From contig JAEZAS010000098.1 in NCBI GenBank assembly GCA_023430365.1, positions 1 through 11,523 on the forward strand: a stretch of 11,523 nucleotides of DNA. Direction: 5' to 3'. Origin of the DNA: Planctomycetota bacterium. GTDB taxonomy: Bacteria; Planctomycetota; Planctomycetia; Pirellulales; Pirellulaceae. The translations under genes were made by a program, and so were the position numbers. The notes beneath the pieces are model-generated. The model made no database searches. It was given only the letters and a program-made list of their open reading frames with translations, and was not told where the DNA came from. Below, one piece after another: positions 1 to 6,443 of the stretch (positions are counted from its first letter, which is position 1; every line of letters starts with the position of its first letter).

Positions 1-40
1 CCTGGCTGGCCACGAGCAGAACGGCAACGGCGAGCCGCAC
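1..40 (-). CDS. Start of a probable exported protein, cut by the left edge
   Basis: Only 13 codons are inside the window. Read on the minus strand from a GTG at 40-38 they give MRLAVAVLLVASQ: one basic residue followed by an unbroken hydrophobic stretch, which is how a signal peptide or N-terminal membrane anchor begins. The GTG shares bases with the TAG that ends the coding-like stretch upstream (TAGTG, 42-38), an arrangement typical of translationally coupled genes. No domain can be judged from so short a piece. Thirteen hydrophobic residues can also arise by chance in GC-rich DNA, so this is a suggestion only. Confidence 0.3.
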   Translation of the reverse strand, partial: MRLAVAVLLVASQ

Positions 41-447
41 TAGCGGGACGCCCGGGCCGACTTGGGCCGTCGATGCTCAGGCGAGCTCAGGGTCCGAAAG
101 CGGGCGGAAGTGAAGACGGACGGGCAGGGCGGTGCGACCGGTTCTTGGACCGGTTGAACATCGGTTGCCAGACCCACGCCGCTGGGGCTCTCCGAGAGGC
201 CTGAACCCCGGTTGAGCCCCCCTGCCAAGGTTTCGATTTTGTCGACCGTCTGGGGCCGGTCGTCGCGGTCGATTTCTCGTCGTTCGCAGCTCGCTCGTGG
301 ACCGCGCCAACTGTCTCCGCGAGCATCTTTCGCTCGCCGATTTTGATCGCCGAATCGGTCTCCATTTCGGCTGCCGCGGACGTCTCTCGATCGACGCTTC
401 AGCGTCTGCAGATAGAGGCGATCGGATCCTGCTTCAGCACGCCGTCG
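40..447 (-). pseudogene. Coding-like stretch with apparent changes of reading phase
   Basis: The frame ending at TAG 42-40 is open back to a TGA at 450-448 but contains no ATG. By eye, protein-like text with G/C-rich third positions moves between frames. One frame gives LARWQTPDDGVLKQD around 475-430 and stops at a TGA (401-399). The same frame resumes as METDSAIKIGERKML from 365. From about 275 to 40 the other frame looks better (VDKIETLAGGL, then a Pro/Val-rich tail). This would fit a decayed gene or a sequence with several indels. Equally, all minus frames here are poor in stops because of base composition, so it may not be a gene at all. No family was recognised. Confidence 0.2.
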
Positions 448-494
448 TCAGGCGTTTGCCAGCGGGCGAGCAGGGCCACCAAAGCCAGTGAATG

Positions 495-516
495 GGCTCT
501 CCAGAGGGCCTTTTTT
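495..516 (+). terminator. Rho-independent-like terminator with no clear gene
   Basis: On the plus strand GGCTCT (495-500), a CCAG loop and AGGGCC (505-510) can form a six-pair stem with one G-U pair. Six T (511-516) follow directly, the layout of an intrinsic terminator. A second, longer pairing between GGGCT (494-498) and AGCCC (518-522) overlaps it. The only plus-strand ORF ending nearby (297-491, GTG start, 64 codons) is not convincing, so the transcript it would terminate is unidentified. Minus-strand transcripts would not have the T tract. Confidence 0.35.
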
Positions 517-545
517 AAGCCCGCCCCAACGTCCGATAATGTTTG

Positions 546-977
546 TTATGTTCGGTTGGGGGCTCGTTTTTCCCGGGGATTTTGCAGGTTCTCATTCCCT
601 GCCCGAATAACGCGGATGTTGTCGTTTTTAACCGCGATTGCGGCTGACAGATCGTTCGTCGCGGCGATGTCTGGCAGCTCTCCCCACGGCTTTCGGTGGC
701 CCATTGGCTGGCCAAGCAAAGATCGCAAACTCGCGTCCGCGCGGCTCCAAAAATGGGCCTTGCTCCCCTGCCCGATTCGTCCCGGCGAGCGTCCCCCGAT
801 CGGCACCTCAGGCTCGCCGTTTTGATCACTTGGCCGACCGTTTTGGCAGCCCGTTTCATGGCCATCCGACTGGCTCAAACTCCGCTCGCGCGGTCGTTGC
901 TCGTCGCTGGTTTGACCGGCCCAGCCGGTACGATCGATTCGCGACCAGACCGGCGGGATTCTGAGCCCGGTGAACAT
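546..977 (-). CDS. Doubtful hypothetical protein downstream of cvpA
   Basis: This is an ATG-initiated 143-codon ORF on the same strand as cvpA. It starts 18 bases after the cvpA stop, with GGGAG nine bases before its ATG, so position and spacing fit an operon. Third codon positions are moderately G/C-rich. Against it, the product is a polar, low-order sequence rich in Gly, Arg, Asn and Ser with no hydrophobic core, no recognisable domain, no signal peptide and no membrane segment. A second minus-strand frame (865-515, starting MAMKRAAKTVGQV) overlaps it and looks about as plausible at its N-terminus. It could be a real lineage-specific gene, the remains of one, or chance. Confidence 0.22.
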   Translation of the reverse strand: MFTGLRIPPVWSRIDRTGWAGQTSDEQRPRERSLSQSDGHETGCQNGRPSDQNGEPEVPIGGRSPGRIGQGSKAHFWSRADASLRSLLGQPMGHRKPWGELPDIAATNDLSAAIAVKNDNIRVIRAGNENLQNPREKRAPNRT

Positions 978-995
978 CGCCCGCGACTCCCGGCC

Positions 996-1748
996 TCAGT
1001 ATTGGGTCGAGGTTCGATCCGACTGTCGATTGGGATCGTAAGGCACCGCCCGGATCGCCGCCCGGCCGGAGCTTGTGGTCGGGGCTGCCTGGTAGCTGGG
1101 CGTCTCGGGCTGGGTATCCGCTCGCCAGTTGCCTGGAAGCAATTCTCGCAGCCGCGGCAGATCGACGTTGTTCTGCTTGTTGTCGCCGCCAAATGGATTC
1201 GGTAGCAACGGCTGCTGGGCCTGGTACGGCGACGGCTGGTCGACGGCCTGATCCAGCTCGCGAATGTAGGGATCGAGAACCTGATGGATCTCGCGTGGCA
1301 TGATCCCATCGGCCCGGTCCAGGAGTACGGCAATGTAGTAGCCCGAACGCGAGTTGCAGATCGCCTGGCGCTGCTCGTCCTTCATGAGCGTGACCGAGAA
1401 CAACGTGATCAGGACACAGAGCAACACACCCTTGGCGAAGCCAAACAGAGCGCCGACCTGGCGGTCGAACGACTTCAGCTTCACCTTCTCGATCAACTCG
1501 GAGACGAAGTTGAAACCGACCCAGACGACAAGCGACGAACCCAGAAACAGGATGAGCATCGCCAGGAAGACGTTCCACGGCGGAGTCGCCGTGATGAACT
1601 GCGCCAGCTGGCCACGGAAGTTGAGCGAGACCAGATAGCTGACCGCGATCGACGCGATCGAAGCCACCTGCCAGGCCAGACCTTTCCACGCGCCCCAGGC
1701 AATGGCCGCGGCGAGCACCACAATCATGAACAGGTCGTAGCCCTGCAT
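996..1748 (-). CDS. cvpA: CvpA-family membrane protein
   Basis: Predicted inner-membrane protein of the CvpA (colicin V production) family, 250 residues from the ATG at 1748. The family is known from colicin V export and from envelope or bile-stress tolerance in Enterobacteria, but its biochemical role is not settled. Hydrophobic segments lie at about 5-25, 28-42, 60-84 and 104-122. The family pattern DRQVGALFGFAKG is at about 95-107, at the start of the last helix. After about residue 165 comes a polar Gln/Pro/Asn-rich tail longer than in the enterobacterial proteins, probably disordered. An upstream in-frame start at 1790 would add 14 polar residues before the first helix. I prefer 1748 because the protein then begins like the family and GGAG lies a few bases upstream. 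It is divergent from the DUF457 gene. I am sure of the family, not of the role here. Confidence 0.9.
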   Translation of the reverse strand: MQGYDLFMIVVLAAAIAWGAWKGLAWQVASIASIAVSYLVSLNFRGQLAQFITATPPWNVFLAMLILFLGSSLVVWVGFNFVSELIEKVKLKSFDRQVGALFGFAKGVLLCVLITLFSVTLMKDEQRQAICNSRSGYYIAVLLDRADGIMPREIHQVLDPYIRELDQAVDQPSPYQAQQPLLPNPFGGDNKQNNVDLPRLRELLPGNWRADTQPETPSYQAAPTTSSGRAAIRAVPYDPNRQSDRTSTQY

Positions 1749-1796
1749 GGGACTCCGGCTCCCGGTGAATAATCGATGTTCAACCCACAAGCTTCA

Positions 1797-1823
1797 CGCC
1801 GGCAGTCGCAAGCCGGCGACTGC
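1797..1823 (-). promoter_or_regulatory. Two mutually exclusive hairpins in the cvpA leader
   Basis: CGCCGGC (1797-1803) pairs perfectly with GCCGGCG (1812-1818). GCAGTCGC (1802-1809) pairs perfectly with GCGACTGC (1816-1823). The two stems share bases at both arms, so only one can form at a time. They lie 49-75 bases upstream of the cvpA ATG and would be in its 5' leader if transcription starts near the -10-like TATACT at 1846-1841. Overlapping alternatives like these are seen in attenuators, but the pair could also be a dispersed repeat or chance. There is no T tract. Confidence 0.35.
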
Positions 1824-1840
1824 GCAAAAGCAGGCGGCGA

Positions 1841-1846
1841 AGTATA
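1841..1846 (-). promoter_or_regulatory. Possible -10 element for cvpA
   Basis: Read on the minus strand this is TATACT, one base from the sigma-70 -10 consensus, in an otherwise very GC-rich stretch about 95 bases before the cvpA ATG. At the usual 17-base spacing the upstream hexamer is TTCGCC, a poor -35. It is the best promoter-like site in the region and remains tentative. Confidence 0.25.
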
Positions 1847-2023
1847 GCGAGCGCGCGGCAAGCGGCGAAGAGCAGTGAAGGGGAGCCAGTGCCGTATTGG
1901 GGCCCGACGAAGTGCTGTCATGGTGGTGCCGTCAATCAAGTTGCTCTTGGACGACGGCTGTCGTATCGCTAAAGTTCGCCGCGAGTATTTAGTCCGAGCC
2001 GACACTCTCAGGGATGAGACTCC

Positions 2024-2776
2024 ATGGCAGGCTTCAAGGCGCACATCACGACCAGCACCGTGGTTGGTGTTGGGTATGGGATCGGTGGATACTTCTACTT
2101 GCAGGCGCCGCTGGAAACTTGTGTCCTGGCAGGGGGGCTCTGCAGCGTTAGCGGCATGCTGCCCGACCTCGATAGCGACAGCGGCACTCCGGTGCGCGAA
2201 ATGTCCTGCTTCGCCGCGGCGGTCGTCCCGATGCTCATGCTCGAGCGGTTTCAGACCTGGGGTATGTCGCGGGAAATGATTGTCGTGGCCGCGGCGCTGA
2301 TCTATCTGGTGATTCGCTTCGGTCTGGTCGGGCTTTTCAAACGCTACACCGTGCATCGAGGCATGTGGCACAGCGTTCCCGCTTGCCTCACCTGCGGCTT
2401 GATCGCGTTCTTGATTGTCTCGGGCGACGATCTGACGATTCGCATCTTCAAAGCCGCCGGCGTGTCGCTCGGCTTCCTGTCGCACTTGTTGCTCGACGAG
2501 CTCTGGAGCTTGAGCGTCCGCTCGGGCCGGTTGAACATCAAAAAGTCGTCCGGCACGGCCATGAAGTTCTGGGGCAAGGACAACTGGGCCAATTTCTCGA
2601 CCTACGCCAAGCTCGTCGTACTGGCCGGGCTGGCCGTTGGCGATCCGATGCTGATGGCGCACTTTGGCCACCAGCCGCACTTCGGCAATCAGACAGCCCA
2701 ACAGGTGGTCGATCAGGCGCTCAACATGGCGGGCGTGCAGACGCCTCAGCAGCCGGACGACACGATCCAGCGCTAA
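2024..2776 (+). CDS. DUF457/YdjM-like membrane-bound metal-dependent hydrolase
   Basis: A 250-residue predicted integral membrane protein of the DUF457 family, annotated as inner-membrane metal-dependent hydrolases; E. coli YdjM is the known example. Conserved polar residues sit beside hydrophobic segments as in the family: His7 near the N-terminus, PDLDSDSG at 47-54, HRGMWHS at 111-117 and SHLLLDEL at 153-160. The Asp and His residues of these motifs are the likely metal ligands. Membrane segments are around 32-46, 61-73, 85-105, 118-133, 143-158 and 195-213. The substrate is unknown. In E. coli ydjM is LexA-controlled; I saw no E. coli-type LexA box upstream here. The ATG is supported by the family-like start (MAGFKAHITT) and a purine-rich AGGGATGAG about six bases upstream. 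It converges on dtd with seven bases between stops. Confidence 0.85.
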   Translation: MAGFKAHITTSTVVGVGYGIGGYFYLQAPLETCVLAGGLCSVSGMLPDLDSDSGTPVREMSCFAAAVVPMLMLERFQTWGMSREMIVVAAALIYLVIRFGLVGLFKRYTVHRGMWHSVPACLTCGLIAFLIVSGDDLTIRIFKAAGVSLGFLSHLLLDELWSLSVRSGRLNIKKSSGTAMKFWGKDNWANFSTYAKLVVLAGLAVGDPMLMAHFGHQPHFGNQTAQQVVDQALNMAGVQTPQQPDDTIQR

Positions 2777-2783
2777 GCGGCCC

Positions 2784-3233
2784 TTAGAAACGCTTGCGAC
2801 TGTCGAGGAGCAGGGTGACGGGACCGTCGTTCACCAGCTCCACATCCATCATCGCGCGAAAGCGGCCCGTGGCGACGGTGATCCCCTGCACTGCTACGGC
2901 TGCGACGAACGCTTCATAGAGTTCGTTCGCTTTCCCGGGCGCCGCGGCGGCGACAAAGCTTGGCCGACGCCCCTTGCGACAATCGCCGAGCAACGTGAAC
3001 TGGCTGACGACCAGCATCTCGCCGCCGATCTCGGTCAGCGACAGGTTCATCTTGCCGTCGGCGTCGTCGAAGATTCTCAGACCGATAATCTTATCGGCGA
3101 GCGCATGGCAGTCCTGCTCGGTGTCGTCCTGCTCGACGCCTAGCAGCACCAACAGTCCTTTGCCAATCCTGCCCACGAGTTCACCTTCGACGGTGACCTG
3201 CGATCGGCTGACACGTTGCACCACGGCACGCAT
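2784..3233 (-). CDS. dtd: D-aminoacyl-tRNA deacylase
   Basis: Cytoplasmic proofreading enzyme that hydrolyses the ester bond of D-aminoacyl-tRNAs (and glycyl-tRNAAla), keeping D-amino acids out of protein. The 149-residue length is that of bacterial DTD. Both active-site signatures are present: SQFTL at 77-81 with the catalytic-site Thr80, and the Gly-cisPro motif in NDGPVT at 135-140. The start MRAVVQRVSRSQVTV is the canonical N-terminus of the family, which fixes the ATG at 3233. It lies 36 bases downstream of the gene for a membrane protein on the same strand, so the two may share a transcript. The stop is seven bases from that of the convergent hydrolase gene. Nothing essential is missing. 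Confidence 0.97.
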   Translation of the reverse strand: MRAVVQRVSRSQVTVEGELVGRIGKGLLVLLGVEQDDTEQDCHALADKIIGLRIFDDADGKMNLSLTEIGGEMLVVSQFTLLGDCRKGRRPSFVAAAAPGKANELYEAFVAAVAVQGITVATGRFRAMMDVELVNDGPVTLLLDSRKRF

Positions 3234-3269
3234 GGCGAGCGGGATCCTTTCGGGAACGAAACGACGCGA

Positions 3270-3947
3270 TTAGCTGGCCGCACTGGCTTCCGTGGGCAGG
3301 CCTCGTTCAGCACGCGCCTGTCGGACGCCACGCATCACTTCGTCCAGCAGCACAAAGTTCTCCTGGATCACTTGCCACTGCATCCAGAAGGCGAGGCCCA
3401 CTACCACAATCGCTGCCATCGCGGCGATGTAGTGAGGCATGACGAGGGAGGCGGAGTTCTCGAAGTTCGAACCGCTCGGATCGGCGGCGGCGCCCAAACC
3501 GATCACCAGCAGCATCGTCAGGATGCCGAGAAGCGCCCAGCGGAACGTGCGTCGCTTGAGACCATTCATTTGCTCGGCCAGCGCGAGCGGCAGGCCGTAC
3601 GCTTCGCACACTTCGCGGCACCAGCGGCTGGTGCCGATGAAGTAGGTGATCGCTACGCTGTTGACCAGCACGACGACGAGTGTGGCGGTGCTGCCCAGCA
3701 GCATGTGGAGCGTCATTCTTCGGCGGGGGCCAATGAGCTGCTCATCGGCAGCGCGAGCCTCCGCTTCGGCGGCTTCGACTTCGGCGGGAGCAACATTCAC
3801 TCGCCGCTTCACGGCGGTGAGTTCATTGAGCGATTCTCGTTTTCGCGCAGCGACCGCGTTGAAATCGCCAATCCACAGACCGGCAACGAAGCTGGCGATC
3901 AACAAGGCGATCGCGAGAACGGCGAACAAGGGGTAGATGCGCTTCAA
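3270..3947 (-). CDS. Four-helix membrane protein of unknown function
   Basis: I do not recognise a family. From the TTG at 3947 the product has 225 residues. Hydrophobic segments are at about 6-28, 84-106, 136-154 and 173-192. Between the first two is a charged Ala/Glu/Arg-rich stretch (32-77) that could form a helical hairpin or coiled coil. The C-terminus is short and charged. No in-frame ATG occurs between the helix-1 region and residue 78. The long version from 4271 would add 108 residues of poor coding quality overlapping the divergent phosphatase gene, so it is unlikely. TTG 3947 puts KRIYP just before helix 1; CTG 3977 would add ten residues. Neither has a good ribosome-binding site. 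It sits 36 bases before dtd, perhaps in one operon. Confidence 0.75.
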   Translation of the reverse strand: MKRIYPLFAVLAIALLIASFVAGLWIGDFNAVAARKRESLNELTAVKRRVNVAPAEVEAAEAEARAADEQLIGPRRRMTLHMLLGSTATLVVVLVNSVAITYFIGTSRWCREVCEAYGLPLALAEQMNGLKRRTFRWALLGILTMLLVIGLGAAADPSGSNFENSASLVMPHYIAAMAAIVVVGLAFWMQWQVIQENFVLLDEVMRGVRQARAERGLPTEASAAS

Positions 3948-4124
3948 GGTCGCGGCGGATTGGAGGAAGGTGGGCAGGAATGAACATGTTACTCTAGATC
4001 GACGCGGGGCGCTGAACCAGTGGTGTGATAACGCGAGGAAGGAACTGCATGGCCCAAAACGAAGCAGAGGAGTATCATTGCAAATCCACTCACGCCATCG
4101 CTTCCAACCTTCCCCTGCCCGCCC

Positions 4125-4775
4125 GTGCTTTCCCTCCCCTGCCCTGATTCGACGCTCCTCTTGCTCATCCGCCACGGAGCGACCGACTGCAATCTCGCCC
4201 GGCCGCCGCGGCTGCAAGGACGTGGCATCAATCTCGGCCTCTCCGCCGAGGGACGTAAGCAGGCGGAGCAAACCGCGAGATACCTGCGGTCATGCCGCCT
4301 CGATCGCATTTACAGCAGTCCACTGAAGCGCGCCTGGGAAACCGCGGAGGCGATCGCCCGGCCGCAGGAGCTTCCTATTGAGGCCGTCGACGAGTTGGTC
4401 GAGGTCGACGTCGGCCGCTGGGAGAATTGCAGCTGGGAGGACATCGCCCGCAACGACGCCGAGGCCTATGCCCAATTCCTCGAGGACTGCGGCGCCTTCG
4501 GCTACGCCGGGGGCGAGAACATGCTGCAGGTGCAGCAACGCGTGACGCCGGTGCTCGAGCGGCTCCTGGCCCAAAACGTGGGCAAGCGAATCGCCGTGGT
4601 CTGCCACAGCGTGGCGAATCGCGCTTACCTGGCGGGACTGCTGCGCTTGCCCCTGGCCCACTGCCGCGAGCTGGCCCAGGACAACTGCGGCGTGAACGTG
4701 GTCGTCTATCGCGACGACAGGTCCGAGGTCAGAACGCTGAATAGCGTGTTTCATCTTGAGGGGCCAAGAGGCTAA
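4125..4775 (+). CDS. Histidine phosphatase (CobC / phosphoglycerate mutase-like)
   Basis: A 216-residue member of the histidine phosphatase superfamily, branch 1. The phosphohistidine site is LLIRHGATD with RHG at 16-18 (catalytic His17). SSPLKRAWETA at 64-74 supplies a phosphate-binding Arg, GGEN is at 129-132, and the second His is H161 in VVCHSVANR. The DNCGVNVV segment at 186-193 resembles alpha-ribazole phosphatase (CobC) and related phosphoglycerate mutase-like enzymes. The true substrate cannot be read from sequence, and no cobalamin genes are nearby. The GTG at 4125 gives a short lead before the first beta strand, as usual; no better start is visible. The upstream 177 bp is shared with a divergent gene. 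The last six codons lie inside an inverted repeat, so the C-terminal residues after HLEG are repeat-derived. Confidence 0.9.
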   Translation: MLSLPCPDSTLLLLIRHGATDCNLARPPRLQGRGINLGLSAEGRKQAEQTARYLRSCRLDRIYSSPLKRAWETAEAIARPQELPIEAVDELVEVDVGRWENCSWEDIARNDAEAYAQFLEDCGAFGYAGGENMLQVQQRVTPVLERLLAQNVGKRIAVVCHSVANRAYLAGLLRLPLAHCRELAQDNCGVNVVVYRDDRSEVRTLNSVFHLEGPRG

Positions 4776-4848
4776 GGGGCGAAGAGGCGAAGGGAATATT
4801 TGCCTCGCAGCAGATTCTCCCTTTGCCCCTTTGCCCCTTTGCCCTCTC
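4758..4848. repeat. Large imperfect inverted repeat of 8-bp units across convergent stops
   Basis: The left arm (4758-4795) is purine-rich, built from units like AGGGGCGA. The right arm (4818-4848) is three copies of the complementary unit TTTGCCCC with flanks. About 26 positions pair, with two G-U pairs and two mismatches, around a 22-base loop (4796-4817). The left arm contains the stop of the histidine phosphatase gene (4773-4775). The right arm ends at the first base of the stop of the convergent gene (4850-4848). A stem of this size between convergent genes probably acts as a two-way terminator or roadblock. The unit structure suggests growth by slippage or spread of a repeat. There is no T tract. 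Confidence 0.75.
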
Positions 4849-6020
4849 TACTTTCCAACCAGCCCCAGTCGCTGCATGAACTGCTGGGTCAGATCGGCCA
4901 CTTCCTGATCGCCCGGATCGTAGGCGAACTCGCGCGGGTCGATGTCGCTGGTGTGGTACACGCCGTAGAACTCCAGCGTGCAAAGCGGCTTCACACGCCC
5001 CCCTGCCCCAGCCGATTCATCGTCACTGGCGCGGGGCGTGCGAAAGTAAGTAATGCGATATGGAAAGAGCGGGAAGACCTGATCGGCGCGTCCGAGGATG
5101 AGCTCAACGCGAGTTGGGATCTGCGCTGGGTTGGCTGTGGCTTTCGGGTGCGATTTCAGATATTCCAGCAGCCCGGCCTTCATCTCCCCTTCGACGATCC
5201 ACACCGGCATGCGTTCGACTCCCCTGCCGTCGGCCGTCACGAATTCCACTTCGCTTGCAGCCGCTGGCTTGAAGTCCCAGTTGCGGTGCAGTTCTTCCAT
5301 CATCCGTGGCAAGCCGCCGAGGATGATCCAGGTCTGGATCGGATCGATATTCGGATCCTTCGACATCCGTGCAATCGCCTGGCGGATCGGCCGGAGACTG
5401 GCCCGGCCGACAATCGTGGAGACCTCCGGCACGTCGCGGCGAACCCAATACTCGTCCTCGCTGCAAATCTCCTGCAGCGTCGCCGTCTGATCGCCAACCT
5501 GCGATTTCATCTCGAGTCGCAGCAGTTTCTCCGGGCCATCGCCGAGCTGCAGATAGCTGCCAATGCCCACGACTTCGTGATCGAACGCGGTGGCCTTGAA
5601 ACGTACGTTGGCTTTGATCGACGATTCGGCCAGCAGTCGCCGGGCAGACTCGGCGACGAGTTGCTGGCCATGGGGCGAGGTTGAGGAGTCACTCCCCCCC
5701 TGCCCTGCCGCGGATGCTTCGGAAAGCCGCCCGGCCAGCCATTCCGGCCGCAGCAAAAGCATGGTTCCCAGCACCAGGACCGCCAGGACGATTGCGACCG
5801 CAGGCTTCGCGAAGCCTGCTTTTCGTTGCGAAGCGTTGCGTAGGCCCGGCTGGGACCCGGATGAAATCAGCTTCTTCCAAGCGGCCGCCAGGAGCAGCGG
5901 TTCGAGGGAGCGGCATTCAGCCGACCGGGCGACGCTGTCATCGTTGGGCCCTTCCGACGGCCGATAGATACGCAGCGACCGCCTCGTTTCGTCGGTAAAT
6001 CTGGGCAATCTGTACCCCAT
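4848..6020 (-). CDS. Single-pass membrane-anchored protein of unknown function
   Basis: A 390-residue protein I cannot assign. Residues 1-72 are polar and probably cytoplasmic. One membrane helix lies at about 73-90. A Gly/Ser linker (100-118) leads to a large extracytoplasmic domain. From about 120 the pattern LLAESSIKANVRFKA, followed by alternating strands such as GIGSYLQLG and LLRLEMKS, and later YWVRRD and LEFYGVY, recalls LolA/LolB-type or other lipoprotein-carrier beta folds seen in planctomycete hypotheticals; this is resemblance by eye only. The ATG at 6020 is the only ATG before the helix; no ribosome-binding site is evident. Residues about 58-74 are encoded by a palindromic repeat, and the linker by a GGGCAGGG-containing stretch. 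The stop lies at the edge of a large inverted repeat shared with the convergent gene. Confidence 0.82.
   Translation of the reverse strand: MGYRLPRFTDETRRSLRIYRPSEGPNDDSVARSAECRSLEPLLLAAAWKKLISSGSQPGLRNASQRKAGFAKPAVAIVLAVLVLGTMLLLRPEWLAGRLSEASAAGQGGSDSSTSPHGQQLVAESARRLLAESSIKANVRFKATAFDHEVVGIGSYLQLGDGPEKLLRLEMKSQVGDQTATLQEICSEDEYWVRRDVPEVSTIVGRASLRPIRQAIARMSKDPNIDPIQTWIILGGLPRMMEELHRNWDFKPAAASEVEFVTADGRGVERMPVWIVEGEMKAGLLEYLKSHPKATANPAQIPTRVELILGRADQVFPLFPYRITYFRTPRASDDESAGAGGRVKPLCTLEFYGVYHTSDIDPREFAYDPGDQEVADLTQQFMQRLGLVGK
5800..5840. repeat. Palindrome and direct repeat inside a coding region
   Basis: Positions 5800-5819 are a perfect 20-bp palindrome (GCAGGCTTCG then its reverse complement). 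It is followed by the direct repeat CGTTGCG (5824-5830 and 5834-5840) separated by AAG. The element lies in frame within the 390-residue membrane protein, just before its membrane helix, in a segment that looks unconserved in character. It resembles short mobile palindromes that usually occupy intergenic DNA. I infer an in-frame insertion, but only comparison with relatives can show that. Confidence 0.55.
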
Positions 6021-6443
6021 GGCGCGGTCGTGCGGGTTTTGCCAAAGAATCGTGAAGTACCGGGCCGAACAAATATCCCAGAGACGAGTGCCTCAGGCCG
6101 CGCACGTGGCCCTACATGCCTCGCTCGGAGCCGCTGCCTGGCCTTTGCCGAGGTTGGAAGGCGGCCGTAAGTCGTTGTGCCTGGGATGGTTGGCGTTCAC
6201 TTGCCGGTGAGTCGCCACGGGGCCATTCCTTCTGGTTCGCGGCGGACGGGCATCCTAGCGAGTTCGAGCACCGGGGTCCACGTCGTTTCTCCTTTGGCCA
6301 AGGTCACGGCTGAAGCGAGCGAGTACAAGCGGCCGCCTACCCAGAGAGCCGCACGACCACTTTCAGCAAGGAAGCGAACCTGCTCTCGCGGGGGACCGGC
6401 AGTGGCCCGGGCACCGCAGCGAGGCACGTGGAGGGGGGACATC
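6021..6443. other. 423-bp divergent intergenic region
   Basis: This stretch separates the starts of two divergent genes and should contain both promoters, but no convincing -35/-10 pair was found on either strand. The lipoprotein frame happens to stay open upstream to 6177; that extension lacks protein character and would bury the signal peptide. An antisense ORF (6517-6197) covers much of it without recognisable content. The octamer GCACGTGG occurs twice (6102-6109 and 6424-6431). No strong hairpin and no RNA gene was recognised. A long 5' leader for the envelope genes is possible. Confidence 0.4.
6430..6438 (+). promoter_or_regulatory. Strong ribosome-binding site deciding the lipoprotein start
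   Basis: GGAGGGGGG ends five bases before the ATG at 6444. It is the best Shine-Dalgarno match in the window. Together with the lipoprotein signal peptide that follows, it fixes the start at 6444 rather than the open extension from 6177. Confidence 0.65.

Noticed and set aside
136..155. Direct repeat GACCGGTT twice at 12-base spacing
   Set aside because: Only two 8-base copies in a GC-rich stretch, with no further copies nearby to suggest iterons or an operator.
343..825. Plus-strand ORF of 160 codons
   Set aside because: Ser/Arg/Pro-rich text without domain or ribosome-binding site. It reads through the hairpin and T tract and lies opposite coding-like minus frames.
915..929. ACCGGC-CCA-GCCGGT hairpin 67 bases after the cvpA stop
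   Set aside because: The short stem has no T tract on the minus strand. It falls inside a doubtful ORF, and similar GC-rich palindromes are expected by chance.
1006..1022. GGTTCGATCC resembling a tRNA T-arm
   Set aside because: It lies inside the cvpA coding end, the flanking bases do not form a five-pair T stem, and no acceptor or anticodon arm is present.
1947..1975. TTGGAC, 17 bases, TAAAGT as a promoter for the DUF457 gene
   Set aside because: The spacing is right but only three and four bases match the consensus hexamers, too weak to list.
3981..3991. GAACATGTTAC as a LexA box near the membrane protein and phosphatase genes
   Set aside because: The spacing does not fit either the E. 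coli or the Gram-positive LexA site.
6177..6443. N-terminal extension of the first lipoprotein, open from 6177
   Set aside because: It would bury a good lipoprotein signal peptide, has no protein character, and a strong ribosome-binding site precedes the ATG at 6444.
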